Part shown: positions 36,466 through 47,100 of the stretch, piece by piece
How the letters are laid out: each line of letters starts with the position of its first letter
Numbering within the stretch: position 1 is the first letter of the stretch
Source of the DNA: Nostoc spongiaeforme FACHB-130
GTDB lineage: Bacteria; Cyanobacteriota; Cyanobacteriia; Cyanobacteriales; Nostocaceae
Assembly: GCF_014698475.1 (NCBI RefSeq)
Contig: NZ_JACJTB010000032.1
Coordinates: 16,523 to 80,522, forward strand
DNA length: 64,000 nt
Reading direction: 5' to 3'
Position numbers and translations under genes: made by a program
Notes under the pieces: generated by a model
What the model was told of the DNA's origin: nothing
Seen by the model: the letters and a program-made list of their open reading frames with translations, nothing else
Databases searched by the model: none

Positions 36466-37005
36466 TTAAAATCTATCTGTTTCTTGAGGCACTGCAACTG
36501 CACCTGGTTGAGATGTGAAGAAGTTTTGTGCTGCTTCGTTTTGATAAATACATCTAATATCGGGTTTTTCGCTATCTAAACTACCTGTAAAACCAAAGGT
36601 ATTCAGACGATTTTTACATTCTCTGACTTGATCAGAAGTGACAAGTTTGCGTTGTTCTAAAATTGCCCAGTTATTTTGCCGTAACACACATCCAGGACGC
36701 ATACTTGGTTGAGCAACATAAACGTTAAATGGGTTGAGTGTGACAAATAATCTGGCATCCATCACCATTGCACTAGCGCCGTATTGTACGCAAATCTCTG
36801 GGTTGGGGGCTTTTGTATCAATAAACTCCCGCGAAGCTACGTTGGAGGGCGTTAATGTAGTTGTGGAGCTAAAAGCAATGCCAATCCCAATACCTAAAAC
36901 TAGCACACCTCCCAAAACCGCGATCGTCGTGAGGTTGAACAGAGAAGGCTGAAAAGCCGGCGGTTTAGATGTTGTAGCTGATCTACCAGTAGATTTACGT
37001 CTCAT
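36466..37005 (-). CDS. DUF3172 protein
   Basis: The 179-residue protein has a basic N-terminus, a single transmembrane segment (about 26-46, TIAVLGGVLVLGIGIGIAF) and a soluble domain with conserved Cys (EICVQYGASAMVMDARLFVT, MRPGCVLRQNNWAIL, VRECKNRLNTFGFTG, IRCIYQN). I recall this as the cyanobacterial/plastid DUF3172 family of unknown function. It is bounded by a gene-free gap on each side. Confidence 0.75.
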   Translation of the reverse strand: MRRKSTGRSATTSKPPAFQPSLFNLTTIAVLGGVLVLGIGIGIAFSSTTTLTPSNVASREFIDTKAPNPEICVQYGASAMVMDARLFVTLNPFNVYVAQPSMRPGCVLRQNNWAILEQRKLVTSDQVRECKNRLNTFGFTGSLDSEKPDIRCIYQNEAAQNFFTSQPGAVAVPQETDRF

Positions 37006-37249
37006 TTTTACTTTACACCTTCACATTTTGGAAAGCAGGGAGCTGTTTGCACTGCTCTTCTTATTTCAGTATGCCGATTTTGGGCGATGATTGTCTGCAA
37101 AATTTTAGTAGCACCATAACTTTTTAGAGTTTAAATAAAATTGCCTCACTATATCTAGTGATTCATAATACATAAATTGTCAAATAAGCATTTTTGATGG
37201 TAAGTATTAATTGCATCACTGAAGAGTGTAAAGTATTATTACAAAAACT

Positions 37250-38098
37250 TTGATTAGTGACTGCAAGCAAGTGACAACTCAAAAAGTATTCCTCTGGGGA
37301 AAACAAGTTAAAACTACACAATTTCAACTTTTAGTAGCGGATAGTCTGACAATTTTTTGGGGAGAGTGGTTAAAATTGCGAGCCAGAATCACTCAAGTTG
37401 CCGCCACTGGGTTAATCTCACCGCTAATATATATTTTGGCGTTTGGCTTGGGATTGGGTAGCTCAATTAGTCCAGGCTCAAGTGTGACAGGGAATTATGA
37501 TAATTATTTAGAATTTATTCTGCCGGGGATGGTAGCTTTATCATCGATGACGATTAGTTTCGGCGGTACGACATTTTCCATTTGCGGTGAGAGGCTTTTT
37601 AGCAAAACCTTTGAAGAGATGTTACTGGTTCCCATAAATCCTTTAGCTTTGCATATTGGTAAAATGCTGGCGGGAATTGTGCGGGGTTTGATGACATCTG
37701 GTTCGGTAATTTTGGTAGCACTACTGTTTACCGGAAACTGGAATTTTTTAAATCCGTTATTTTTGTTGTTGTTGGTATTGAATTGTGCTGTATTTGCAGG
37801 GTTGGGGGTAATTGTTGGGTTAAGTGTGCGATCGCTCGAATCTGTGGGACTATATAACAACTTCGTAATTGTGCCGATGTCTTTCCTCGGTGCAACCTTT
37901 TTTGACCCCAGCACCTTACCAGTCGCATTGAAATGTGTAGTTTACTTATTACCTTTAACTTACGCCAGCACTGGTTTACGGGCTGCCGTTTACTCACCTT
38001 TATCAGAATTTCCTTGGTACAGTATACCGATTTTATTAGTAGTGGCGATCGCTTTATCCTTGTGGGGTAGTTACAAATTTTCTCAGCAAAAAGATTAA
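37250..38098 (+). CDS. ABC-2 type transporter permease
   Basis: The 282-residue membrane protein has six hydrophobic helices and ABC-2 permease features: the amphipathic entry FWGEWLKLRARITQVAA, FILPGMVALSSMTISFGGTTF, FEEMLLVPINPLALHIGKMLAG, and the C-terminal LLPLTYASTGLRAAV motif. It would pair with a separate ATPase, which is not adjacent. Polysaccharide, lipid or drug export are the usual roles. The apparent start is TTG; a GTG 21 bp on (37271) would also work. A strong terminator follows at 38116. Confidence 0.85.
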   Translation: MISDCKQVTTQKVFLWGKQVKTTQFQLLVADSLTIFWGEWLKLRARITQVAATGLISPLIYILAFGLGLGSSISPGSSVTGNYDNYLEFILPGMVALSSMTISFGGTTFSICGERLFSKTFEEMLLVPINPLALHIGKMLAGIVRGLMTSGSVILVALLFTGNWNFLNPLFLLLLVLNCAVFAGLGVIVGLSVRSLESVGLYNNFVIVPMSFLGATFFDPSTLPVALKCVVYLLPLTYASTGLRAAVYSPLSEFPWYSIPILLVVAIALSLWGSYKFSQQKD

Positions 38099-38115
38099 AA
38101 CATAAACATAAAAAA

Positions 38116-38144
38116 GCGGGCTAACCGCTATATGGTTAACCCGT
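38116..38144. terminator. Terminator between convergent ABC permease and ycf35
   Basis: GCGGGCTAACC and GGTTAACCCGT form a stem; on the minus strand it is followed by TTTTTT, so it terminates ycf35, and possibly the permease as well. Confidence 0.8.
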
Positions 38145-38172
38145 GCAGCTTTGGGAACGCGCAGAGAAATTA

Positions 38173-38523
38173 CTATTGCAATACCAACTTAACGTTAGCG
38201 TTTTGCAAACCGCGCTGTTTTACTTCAGCCAAAGTTTTGTTGACTGCATATTTTTGATTAATAGAGTTGATTAACTCGGTTTGGTTATGCTTTTTAGCAA
38301 CGCCCCACAGGTCAGCGATGAGGTCGAAGGAACCATCGCTATTGCGAGACCAGCCGAGATCATATTCGCCTTCCAAAACAGCAACGATGTCGGAACGTAC
38401 ACGCTGACCGTTATAACCGCGTACATCAGCTTCTGTCTTTACGGTAATACCCAAGTCGCGTAAAGAAGCTTTGAGGATTTCTGCATCGGTGATTTTGGTG
38501 CGAAGAGTGCTAAAGTGAGACAT
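38173..38523 (-). CDS. ycf35: Ycf35 (DUF1257) protein
   Basis: The 116-residue protein starts MSHFSTLRTKITDAEILKA and continues VKTEADVRGYNGQRVRSDIV, the pattern of the plastid-conserved Ycf35/DUF1257 family. Its function is unsettled. I start at the ATG at 38523, which has GGAGG nine bases upstream and gives the conserved MSHFST N-terminus; the frame also opens five codons earlier. The ycf46 gene lies next on the same strand, 139 bp before it, so the pair may function together. Confidence 0.9.
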   Translation of the reverse strand: MSHFSTLRTKITDAEILKASLRDLGITVKTEADVRGYNGQRVRSDIVAVLEGEYDLGWSRNSDGSFDLIADLWGVAKKHNQTELINSINQKYAVNKTLAEVKQRGLQNANVKLVLQ

Positions 38524-38634
38524 TTGGGTTTCCTCCAATGAGAAGATTGAGAAAAGAACAACGGTTTATCATCGGCAAGCCGCACTGAACAAGACGCGGC
38601 TTTTTCTCTCAACTGCTAGTTTATTCAACTAGCC

Positions 38635-38660
38635 TTTCCCCTGGGTTAGCAGGGAAAGCT
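38635..38660 (-). terminator. Hairpin just past the ycf46 stop
   Basis: CTTTCCCTG and CAGGGGAAAG pair on the minus strand immediately after the ycf46 stop codon. A further GCCGC/GCGGC hairpin lies at about 38580-38603, upstream of ycf35. Confidence 0.5.
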
Positions 38661-38661
38661 T

Positions 38662-40176
38662 TTAGAACTCCATTCGCTGATATTCAGCAACGGAGGATGC
38701 GGCTGGTCTTGCTCGCTGTCTAGCCCAGTCTCTGAGGGCTGTTACCTGTTCTTGCATCGTGCGAGACAGTGGCAAGGTTGCTTTCAGTGCCGCAATAATA
38801 TCTAGTTGGGTGAACTCACGGTCTTGGGCAAACGCTTCATACATTGCCGCAATAATCGCTTGTTCAATTTCTGCCCCAGAAAAGCCATCCGACATCTTGG
38901 CTAGCTGCTCTAAATCAAAGCGGGAGATGTCTTCACGACGGCGCTTGCTTAGGTGAATATTGAAGATATCACGCCGTTCTTCTGGTGTAGGCAGATCCAC
39001 AAAGAAAATCTCATCAAATCGACCTTTCCTCAAGAATTCTCCAGGTAAGCGTTCGACTCGGTTGGCTGTAGCCATGACAAACACTGGAGATTTTTTCTCT
39101 TGCATCCATGTGAGGAAAGACCCAAATATTCTGCTTGATGTGCCACCATCAGAGTCACCAGAACCAGCACTACCAGCAAAGGATTTGTCTAACTCGTCAA
39201 TAAACAGAATCGCTGGAGAGATAGATTCTGCTGTTTTGAGGGCGTTACGCAGATTTGCCTCACTTCGTCCCACCATTGAGCCGTCGTATACACGTCCCAT
39301 ATCCAGGCGCAACAACGGTAAACCCCAAAGCCGGGATGTTGTCTTGGCTATCAATGATTTACCACAACCAGGTACTCCTAAAATTAGCATCCCTTTGGGT
39401 TGGGGCAAACCATACTCTCTTGCTCTTTCGGTAAAAGCATTCGAGCGTTGCTTCAGCCATTTCTTTAATTCTTCTAAGCCACCTACAGCATCAATGGTTT
39501 CATCTTCTTCGATATATTCTAAGATGCCATTGCGCCGAATTAGTTGCTTTTTCTCTGATAAAACTATATCAACTTCGTCTTCAGTTAGTCGTCCGGTGGT
39601 GACTTGGGCTTTGCGATATACTTTTTCAGATTCATCTTTGGTTAAACCTAAAGCGGCTCTGAGGAGTTTTTCGCGTGCTTCTGTTGTCAACCGTCGCCCA
39701 CGATGGTGATCTAAATGGGAAGTTAAAACTTTATTCAACTCCGCCATATCTGGAAGTTGGAAGTCTAATACTACTACTTCCTTCTCCAATTCTATGGGGA
39801 CTTGGTGCATCGGCGACATTAAAATAATATTTTTTTGTTGCCCTTTAAAACTTGCGATCGCATCTCGTAACGATCTTGTTGTTGCAGGTGCATCAATAAA
39901 TGGGTGTAAATCTTTAAGAATAAATATACCAGGCTCTTTCTGCCGAATTATCCAATCAATTGCCGCCTCTGGGGAAACTGTGTTGTGTTGGCTTACATTC
40001 CGGGGTTGACCATATTCCACGATGCCATGAGTTACTGTCCATACATAAACTCGGCGTTGGGGCTTTAACACTTGAGCGATTGTGGAAATTGATTGCTCTG
40101 CTCGCTCTTCCTCGGAGGTCACAAGGTAGATTAGAGGGTATTGAGCTTGAATTAAGATGTTGAGCTCTTCTTTCAT
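38662..40176 (-). CDS. ycf46: Ycf46 AAA+ ATPase
   Basis: The 504-residue protein has an N-terminal region of about 230 residues (LNILIQAQYPLIYLVTSEEE start) and a classical AAA+ core. The core has Walker A GVPGCGKSLIAK near 270, Walker B AILFIDELDKSF near 325, FATANRVERLP-like sensor 1 (FVMATANRVE), arginine-finger GEFLRKGRFDE, and a C-terminal helical lid. This combination matches the plastid-conserved Ycf46 family, which in cyanobacteria has been linked to photosynthesis regulation or CO2 use. It is upstream of ycf35 in the same direction. Confidence 0.93.
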   Translation of the reverse strand: MKEELNILIQAQYPLIYLVTSEEERAEQSISTIAQVLKPQRRVYVWTVTHGIVEYGQPRNVSQHNTVSPEAAIDWIIRQKEPGIFILKDLHPFIDAPATTRSLRDAIASFKGQQKNIILMSPMHQVPIELEKEVVVLDFQLPDMAELNKVLTSHLDHHRGRRLTTEAREKLLRAALGLTKDESEKVYRKAQVTTGRLTEDEVDIVLSEKKQLIRRNGILEYIEEDETIDAVGGLEELKKWLKQRSNAFTERAREYGLPQPKGMLILGVPGCGKSLIAKTTSRLWGLPLLRLDMGRVYDGSMVGRSEANLRNALKTAESISPAILFIDELDKSFAGSAGSGDSDGGTSSRIFGSFLTWMQEKKSPVFVMATANRVERLPGEFLRKGRFDEIFFVDLPTPEERRDIFNIHLSKRRREDISRFDLEQLAKMSDGFSGAEIEQAIIAAMYEAFAQDREFTQLDIIAALKATLPLSRTMQEQVTALRDWARQRARPAASSVAEYQRMEF

Positions 40177-40262
40177 ACAATCGACCTACTTGAGACCTAA
40201 TACTGTAAAGAACAGAATTGTAACGATGACTGAATTATGAATCAATTACTCATAATTCTTAT

Positions 40263-40616
40263 CTAGCAAGGGACTAACTCTTCTTCACTCTTGGGATGGG
40301 TTTGCACTTCTTCGATTTCATCAATGGAAATAGGCTCTTGACCAATCAATCCAGGCTGATGACCTAAAGCAACTAATTCCCCATCACGTAACGCAAGTGA
40401 ACTTTCGCAAGTCGGGCAGGAATAAACTCTGTGAGTCCTCCCATAAGCAGAAGCTTCTAATTCTTCTACCAATTCTGAATTCGCCAAGTAAAAGTAGAGG
40501 GCGCGTTCGGCAAGCTCTGACATTGGCTCAGAATCAATTGCTGAACGGATCTTTAACCTTTTGTGCAGTTCTGGCGATATATAAAAAGTAACCTTTTGCT
40601 TAGTTTGCGTTTGCAT
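40263..40616 (-). CDS. Ribbon-helix-helix-like protein with a CxxC motif
   Basis: The 117-residue protein opens KQKVTFYISPELHKRLKIRS followed by SEPMSELAERALYFYLA, the beta-strand plus two helices of a ribbon-helix-helix DNA-binding domain. It then carries YSCPTCESS, a CxxC that could bind zinc as half of a site. It is conserved among cyanobacteria as far as I recall, with no known target. It lies upstream of ycf46 on the same strand, separated by 86 bp, so the three genes may form a unit. Confidence 0.65.
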   Translation of the reverse strand: MQTQTKQKVTFYISPELHKRLKIRSAIDSEPMSELAERALYFYLANSELVEELEASAYGRTHRVYSCPTCESSLALRDGELVALGHQPGLIGQEPISIDEIEEVQTHPKSEEELVPC

Positions 40617-40886
40617 ATAACTCTTTGGCGGTCTTACCCGGGTATGTATAACACGTTATCGGCTCCTTGATTGCTTGTCAAGCTGGTAAAACGTTTTGAC
40701 GGCAATTTCGTTACATTTATTTACATTGTTTTATGCCTGTTAAGGGAAGCTAAGTTATATTTAGAACAAAGCTAAAATTAGCTTAAATAGCAGTCAAATA
40801 TTAGATAAAAGCTGGAATATTCTCGATAAAACTAAATAATTGCAAGACTTGTATAAACTCAGTGATATGGAAGAAAATAGATTCTC

Positions 40887-41417
40887 ATGTTTATTTTTTC
40901 AGTAAAAACTGGTAGTAAATATAAAAATTTTTATACAAAATGGCAAGCTGTGGCGAGTGCGATCGCTTTATCGTTGCTGTTATCAGGATGCAGCCAACCT
41001 TTTAGGGTTTCTGAAACGCAATGGCAGACTTATCAAAATTCCCGTTATGACTTTGAATTTCCATATCCCAGCAATTGGACTGTTTTAGCAACTCCCGACA
41101 ACGATGATGGTGTTGTCTTAGTTTCACCACGCAGTCAAAATGTGGAAATTAGAGGCTGGGCAAGTAATCTCTCACAAGAACCCAAAGATGCCATCCAGCC
41201 TAACTTTCAGACCACACAAGGAGTATCTGGGGTTTTGTTAGTAGAAGTTGGTCAGCAAGAAGGTTTTATGAAATTGACATTAACTCAAGGTAAAGTTACC
41301 TATTACTGGCAGGGAAAAAGCCCCAGCCAAGAGTTTTCCAACTATTACCCGTTGTTTTATTACATAGCCCAGCAATATCGCATTTACAGGGAGTCGGGAG
41401 TCGGGAGTCGGGAATAG
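40887..41417 (+). CDS. Lipoprotein of PsbP-like type
   Basis: The 176-residue protein has a signal with lipobox (IALSLLLSGC, Cys near residue 35), so it is likely a lipid-anchored periplasmic or lumenal protein. The mature part reads YDFEFPYPSNWTVLATPDND, a pattern like PsbP-fold proteins of photosystem II assembly, then IRGWASNLSQEP and QYRIYRES. Assignment to PsbP is tentative. The last codons (ESGVGSRE) come from a GGGAGTC heptamer array (41390-41415) that has run into the 3' end, so the true ancestral C-terminus is probably shorter. Confidence 0.55.
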   Translation: MFIFSVKTGSKYKNFYTKWQAVASAIALSLLLSGCSQPFRVSETQWQTYQNSRYDFEFPYPSNWTVLATPDNDDGVVLVSPRSQNVEIRGWASNLSQEPKDAIQPNFQTTQGVSGVLLVEVGQQEGFMKLTLTQGKVTYYWQGKSPSQEFSNYYPLFYYIAQQYRIYRESGVGSRE

Positions 41418-41518
41418 GGGAAGAAGGATAAAAAGAGTGAAGTATGAAATTTAATGCTTTTAGCTTATGCCTTTTGATAGATGACCAATGACTAATGACC
41501 AATGACTAATCACAATCA
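41390..41518. repeat. STRR arrays overlapping the lipoprotein 3' end
   Basis: Three and a half copies of GGGAGTC (41390-41415) overlap the last coding bases. After them, near 41482-41512, come heptamers of the ATGACCA / ATGACTA type. Confidence 0.75.
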
Positions 41519-41576
41519 CTACTTTTGATGGTTGAGGGGGTACAGAAACCTGATAGATTTAGCTATCAGCGAGTAA

Positions 41577-42743
<1,167 letters not shown>

Positions 42744-42754
42744 GTGAAAACTGT

Positions 42755-43399
42755 ATGAGGTTGGTGACAGAATCTTATCTCAATCAAATCTCTCGCTGGC
42801 CTCAAACTGGTCGTCATATACTAGCGCAGTATGACGGCCAGACAGTTGTAGTTTATCAAGCTTATCGTCCAGAAATTGGTCATTTTGCTGCCAGCAATGG
42901 TTATTTTGGCGGAGAATTTAGTTTAGAACGGATGAGTTGGATTAAGCCTAACTTTTTGTGGATGATGTACCGTTGCGGATGGGGTACAAAAGATGGTCAA
43001 GAGGTAGTGTTAGCTATTTGGATTCAACGTTCAGCTTTTGAGGAAATTTTGCGTCAAGCAGTCCATTCCAGCTTTGTACCTGAACTTTACCCAAGTAAAA
43101 GCGAATGGCAAAAAGTCCTAAAACATTCACAAGTGCGTTTGCAATGGGACCCTGACCATCACCCATCAGGAGAAAAATTAGAACGACGTGCTATTCAGTT
43201 AGGTCTGCGCGGTCAAGTGCTGGCTGCTTATGCCAAAGATTGGATTGTCAAAATTGAAGATATATCAGATTTTGTCAAACAGCAAAGGCAAAACTTAAAT
43301 TTTGACTACACAGAATTGATTACACCACAAGAGAAGGTTTATCCTGTTTTTGATAGCGAAATCCAACAAAAGTTGAGATTATCTGCTTGGACTGAATAA
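42755..43399 (+). CDS. DUF4291 protein
   Basis: The 214-residue protein has the DUF4291 family segments: TVVVYQAYRPEIGHFA, MSWIKPNFLWMMYRCGWGTK, EVVLAIWI, RLQWDPDHHPSG, IQLGLRGQVLAAY and IVKIEDISDF. The function is unknown, although it is widespread in bacteria and eukaryotes. It starts 11 bp after sqdB and ends 136 bp before a repeat region, followed by a terminator at 43600. A divergent copy of its last 27 codons lies directly before sqdX at 48445-48528, which shows that the original operon was sqdB-DUF4291-sqdX. Confidence 0.85.
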   Translation: MRLVTESYLNQISRWPQTGRHILAQYDGQTVVVYQAYRPEIGHFAASNGYFGGEFSLERMSWIKPNFLWMMYRCGWGTKDGQEVVLAIWIQRSAFEEILRQAVHSSFVPELYPSKSEWQKVLKHSQVRLQWDPDHHPSGEKLERRAIQLGLRGQVLAAYAKDWIVKIEDISDFVKQQRQNLNFDYTELITPQEKVYPVFDSEIQQKLRLSAWTE

Positions 43400-43599
43400 T
43401 TTTTGGATAAAAATAGTGCGATCGCTACTTTTGTAGCCACAGGCAAAAACCTTCTCGTTCGCGTAGCGTCTCCTTTTGGGAGAAGAGTAGCGATCGCAAT
43501 AACAATTATGTGATGACTACGCTCCTCTATCGCTACGCTCGTAATGACAATTTAAGGGGTATTTCAAGTCTGAAACCCTTGTGAATATTAATTGTGTGT

Positions 43600-43622
43600 A
43601 CGCCGTAAATGCGGCGTTTTTA
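43600..43622 (+). terminator. Terminator downstream of sqdB-DUF4291
   Basis: ACGCCG and CGGCGT pair around TAAATG and are followed by TTTTTA: a compact intrinsic terminator ending the sqdB-DUF4291 transcript before the NRPS. Confidence 0.85.
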
Positions 43623-44079
43623 TGTTAAGCAATATTTCGCCAACGGTATCCATATCTCGTATTAATACCATACCGACGACCGATCACTGGTCAAAAATAT
43701 CAACTTTCTCATTCAAAACTACGTAATATCAGTTTTGTCTTTATATTTTCTTTTTACGATTTTTATTATTCTTCATTATTTTTACACAGATCAGAAAATA
43801 CTACTTAGTAAATTCTAGTGAAAGTTATTGAATTGGCCAATTTCTGATTTGCATAAGTTATCAGCCTTTGTTTAGGGCTATTGACAGCACTTTTGAAGTA
43901 AGTGAGGTACACCATGCGTATTAAGTGATGAGTAATAAGCAGTGAGTAATAAGTCAATTTCTGACTCATTACTAATTACTTTTTTCAATCAGTTGCTGTA
44001 GCTCATAAACATCGGGTCTGCTGTATTTAGGAGGCATCTAGATATCTTATGGTAATCATTTATTAATTGGTAGAGAAAG

Positions 44080-44116
44080 CAGATGATTTAAATCATCTGA
44101 TTCTCAATTTGAGAAT
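44080..44116. promoter_or_regulatory. Tandem perfect palindromes before the NRPS
   Basis: CAGATGATTTAAATCATCTG (44080-44099, perfect) is followed directly by ATTCTCAATTTGAGAAT (44100-44116, perfect). They end 47 bp before the NRPS start and may be operators or a hairpin. The second has a weak resemblance to iron-box half-sites. Confidence 0.6.
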
Positions 44117-44163
44117 GACACTTTAAAAATCTTTGTTCCCTAGAAACTAGTTAGATAAACAAA

Positions 44164-47100
44164 ATGAAAGTAGTAACTGTAAACAAATCATACCAGCTTT
44201 CAGCGATACAACAAGGAATGCTGTTCAACAGTCTAGTTGCTCAAAACTCAGGAGTGGATATTGAGCAGATGATCTGTTTGATACATGAAAAAATTGATGT
44301 TTTGGCATTCCAAAAAGCATGGCAGAAAGTCGTAGAACGACACGCAGTTTTGAGAACTAGTTTTGATTGGGAAACTGGACAAGAACCTCTACAATGTGTG
44401 CAGCAGCAGGTAGAAATTTCCTTAGAACAACAAGATTGGTGTGGCTTGTCTGACACAGAACAATCAACTAAATTACAAGTTTATCTACAAAGCGATCGCA
44501 CTCTTGGCTTTCAGTTAAATGTAGCCCCATTAATGCGTCTGGCATTATTTCGGCTGAGAGAATCTGTCTACCAATTTGTTTGGACTTTTCACCATGTTTT
44601 GTTAGATGGTCGCTCCTTGTCCATCATCATTAAAGAAGTGTTCACCTTTTACGATGCTTTCTGTCAGGGAAAAGACTTACAACTACCCCAACCTCGTCCT
44701 TATCAAGACCACATCGCATGGTTACAGCAGCAGGATTGGTCTAAATCGGAAAGTTTTTGGCGGGATTTGCTCAAAGGTTTTACCGCACCCACACCTTTAT
44801 TAGTAGATTCAAACCCTAGTGAGAAAAAGGGTTTTGGCGAACAAGCAATCCGACTATCAGCAAAAACTACAGTGATGTTGCAGTCTTTAGCAAAACAACA
44901 TCAAATTACTCTAAATACTTTAGTACAAGGTGCTTGGGCTTTATTGCTCAGTCGTTATAGTGGCGAGTCTGATGTTGTGTTTGGGGCGACAAGAGCCTGT
45001 CGTCATTCCTCTGTAACTGGTGCAGATTCGATGGTAGGATTGCTCATCAATACTTTACCAGTGCGAGTCAAGGTGTCAGGGGAAAAACCGCTTTTGACTT
45101 GGCTAAAAGAATTGCGATCGCAGTGGGTAGCGTTACGAGACTATGAACACACCCCCTTAACTAATATTCAAAGATGGAGTGATGTTCCTGGCGGTACACC
45201 TCTGTTTGATAGCATTCTGGTATTTGAAAACTATGAATTGAATTCGGTTTTACGTTCTCAAGGTGACAGATGGCAAAACCTGGAGATAAAGCAAGAAGAA
45301 CAAACTAATTTTCCTCTGACATTGGTTGGTTATGCAGAGTCAGAACTGTTATTGAAACTCAAATACAACCAAAACAAGTTTGATGATGACAAAATCGGCA
45401 GAATGCTGGGACATCTTCAAACTTTATTGTCAAGTATGGCGGCTAATCCTTGGCAGTGTTTAGGAGAATTACCACTCTTGACGACAGATGAAAGACAGCA
45501 AATGTTGATGGAGTGGAATCATACACAAACAGATTTTGCAGAGCAACTTTGTATTCATCAACTGTTTGAGGCGCAGGTAGAGCAGACACCAGACGCTATA
45601 GCCGTTGTTTGTGGACAGAAACAACTCACCTACAAAGAGTTAAACTGGAGAGCTAATCAATTAGCCCATCACCTCAAGCAACTGGGTGTCAAACCGGGGG
45701 TATTAGTTGGTGTATATTTAGAGCGATCGCTAGAAATGATTCCGGCTGTCCTGGGGATTTTGAAAGCTGGCGGCGCTTATGTTCCACTAGAACCCAGTTT
45801 TCCTAAAGCACGCATTCAATTATTGCTGTCTTCTCTGCAAATTAACTGTCTAGTCACCCAAACTTGCTTATTACCTAGTATTCATGAGCTAGAACTGAGC
45901 GCCCTGCAACATTTAATCTGTTTAGATAAATCTGCACATAGTAAATTTTCCTCTACACCTCTACACCCACATACCCCTACACCCTTTATTTGGCATCGTT
46001 CTGATCTAGATTTACTACCCACAGAAAATTTACCAACATCTGCTAATTCCAATGATATTGCCTATGTGATTTTTACCTCTGGCTCTACAGGTACACCCAA
46101 AGGAGTTGTAGTTCGTCATCAACCAGTAATCAACTTAATTGAGTGGGTGAACAAAACCTTTAATGTTAATGCTAACGATAGAGTTTTATTCATCACATCC
46201 TTGTGTTTTGACTTGTCAGTTTATGACATTTTTGGACTGTTAGCCGCAGGTGGTTCGATTCGGGTTGTTCCTAGTCATGATGTCCGAGATCCAGAAGCTT
46301 TACTACACATTCTCTGTCATGAGCCGATTACCTTCTGGGATTCTGCGCCACCTGCACTACAACAACTGGCTGGCTTTTTCCCCAAGGTTCAAGCAACTAA
46401 TTGTCATCCCCAACTGCGGTTAGTATTTATGAGTGGTGATTGGATACCAGTCACATTACCCGATTTACTGAAAACCACCTTCCCAGGGGTTGAGGTAATT
46501 AGTTTGGGTGGCGCAACGGAAGCAACTGTTTGGTCTAATTATTATCCCATCGGTAAAGTCGAGCCGCATTGGAAGAGTATTCCCTATGGCAAACCCATCC
46601 AAAACGCCCAATATTACATTCTGGATGATTACCTCAATCCCTGTCCTATTGGTGTTTCTGGGGAATTGCATATTGGTGGAGAATGTTTAGCCTCTGGTTA
46701 TTTAAATCAACCAGAACTCACAGCCCAAAAATTTATCCCCAATCCCTTTAGCAACAATCCAAAAGCCCGACTCTATAAAACAGGAGACTTAGCCCGTTAT
46801 CTCAGTGATGGGAATATTGAATTCCTCGGTCGAATTGACCATCAAGTAAAAATTCGCGGTTTCCGCATCGAGTTGGGAGAAATTGAGAGTGTACTTACAC
46901 AAAACAAATCTGTAGAGGAAACGGTAGTTATAGCCAGAGAAGATGAGCCAGGAAATAAGCGGCTAGTGGCTTATGTGGTGGTAAATGATGAATCTAAACC
47001 GAATATGAATGAATTGAGGGAGTTTTTGCGAGAGAAACTACCAGAGTATATGGTTCCATCTGCCTTTGTTGCGATCGCCAAAATTCCACTGACTCCCAAT

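Larger units (their letters stand above)
43400..44163. promoter_or_regulatory. Gap between DUF4291 and NRPS: repeats, terminator, palindromes
   Basis: No gene is supported. It contains two HIP1 sites, a dispersed repeat with the hairpin GCGTCTCCTTTTGGGAGA (about 43467-43485), and a terminator (43600-43622). Heptamer repeats follow (GAGTAATAAG type, 43927-43975). Two adjacent palindromes lie just ahead of the NRPS at 44080-44116. Confidence 0.6.

Noticed and set aside
44100..44116. Definite Fur box
   Set aside because: The half-sites (ATTCTCA then TGAGAAT) are in the opposite order to the usual 7-1-7 Fur arrangement, so only a weak resemblance is claimed.
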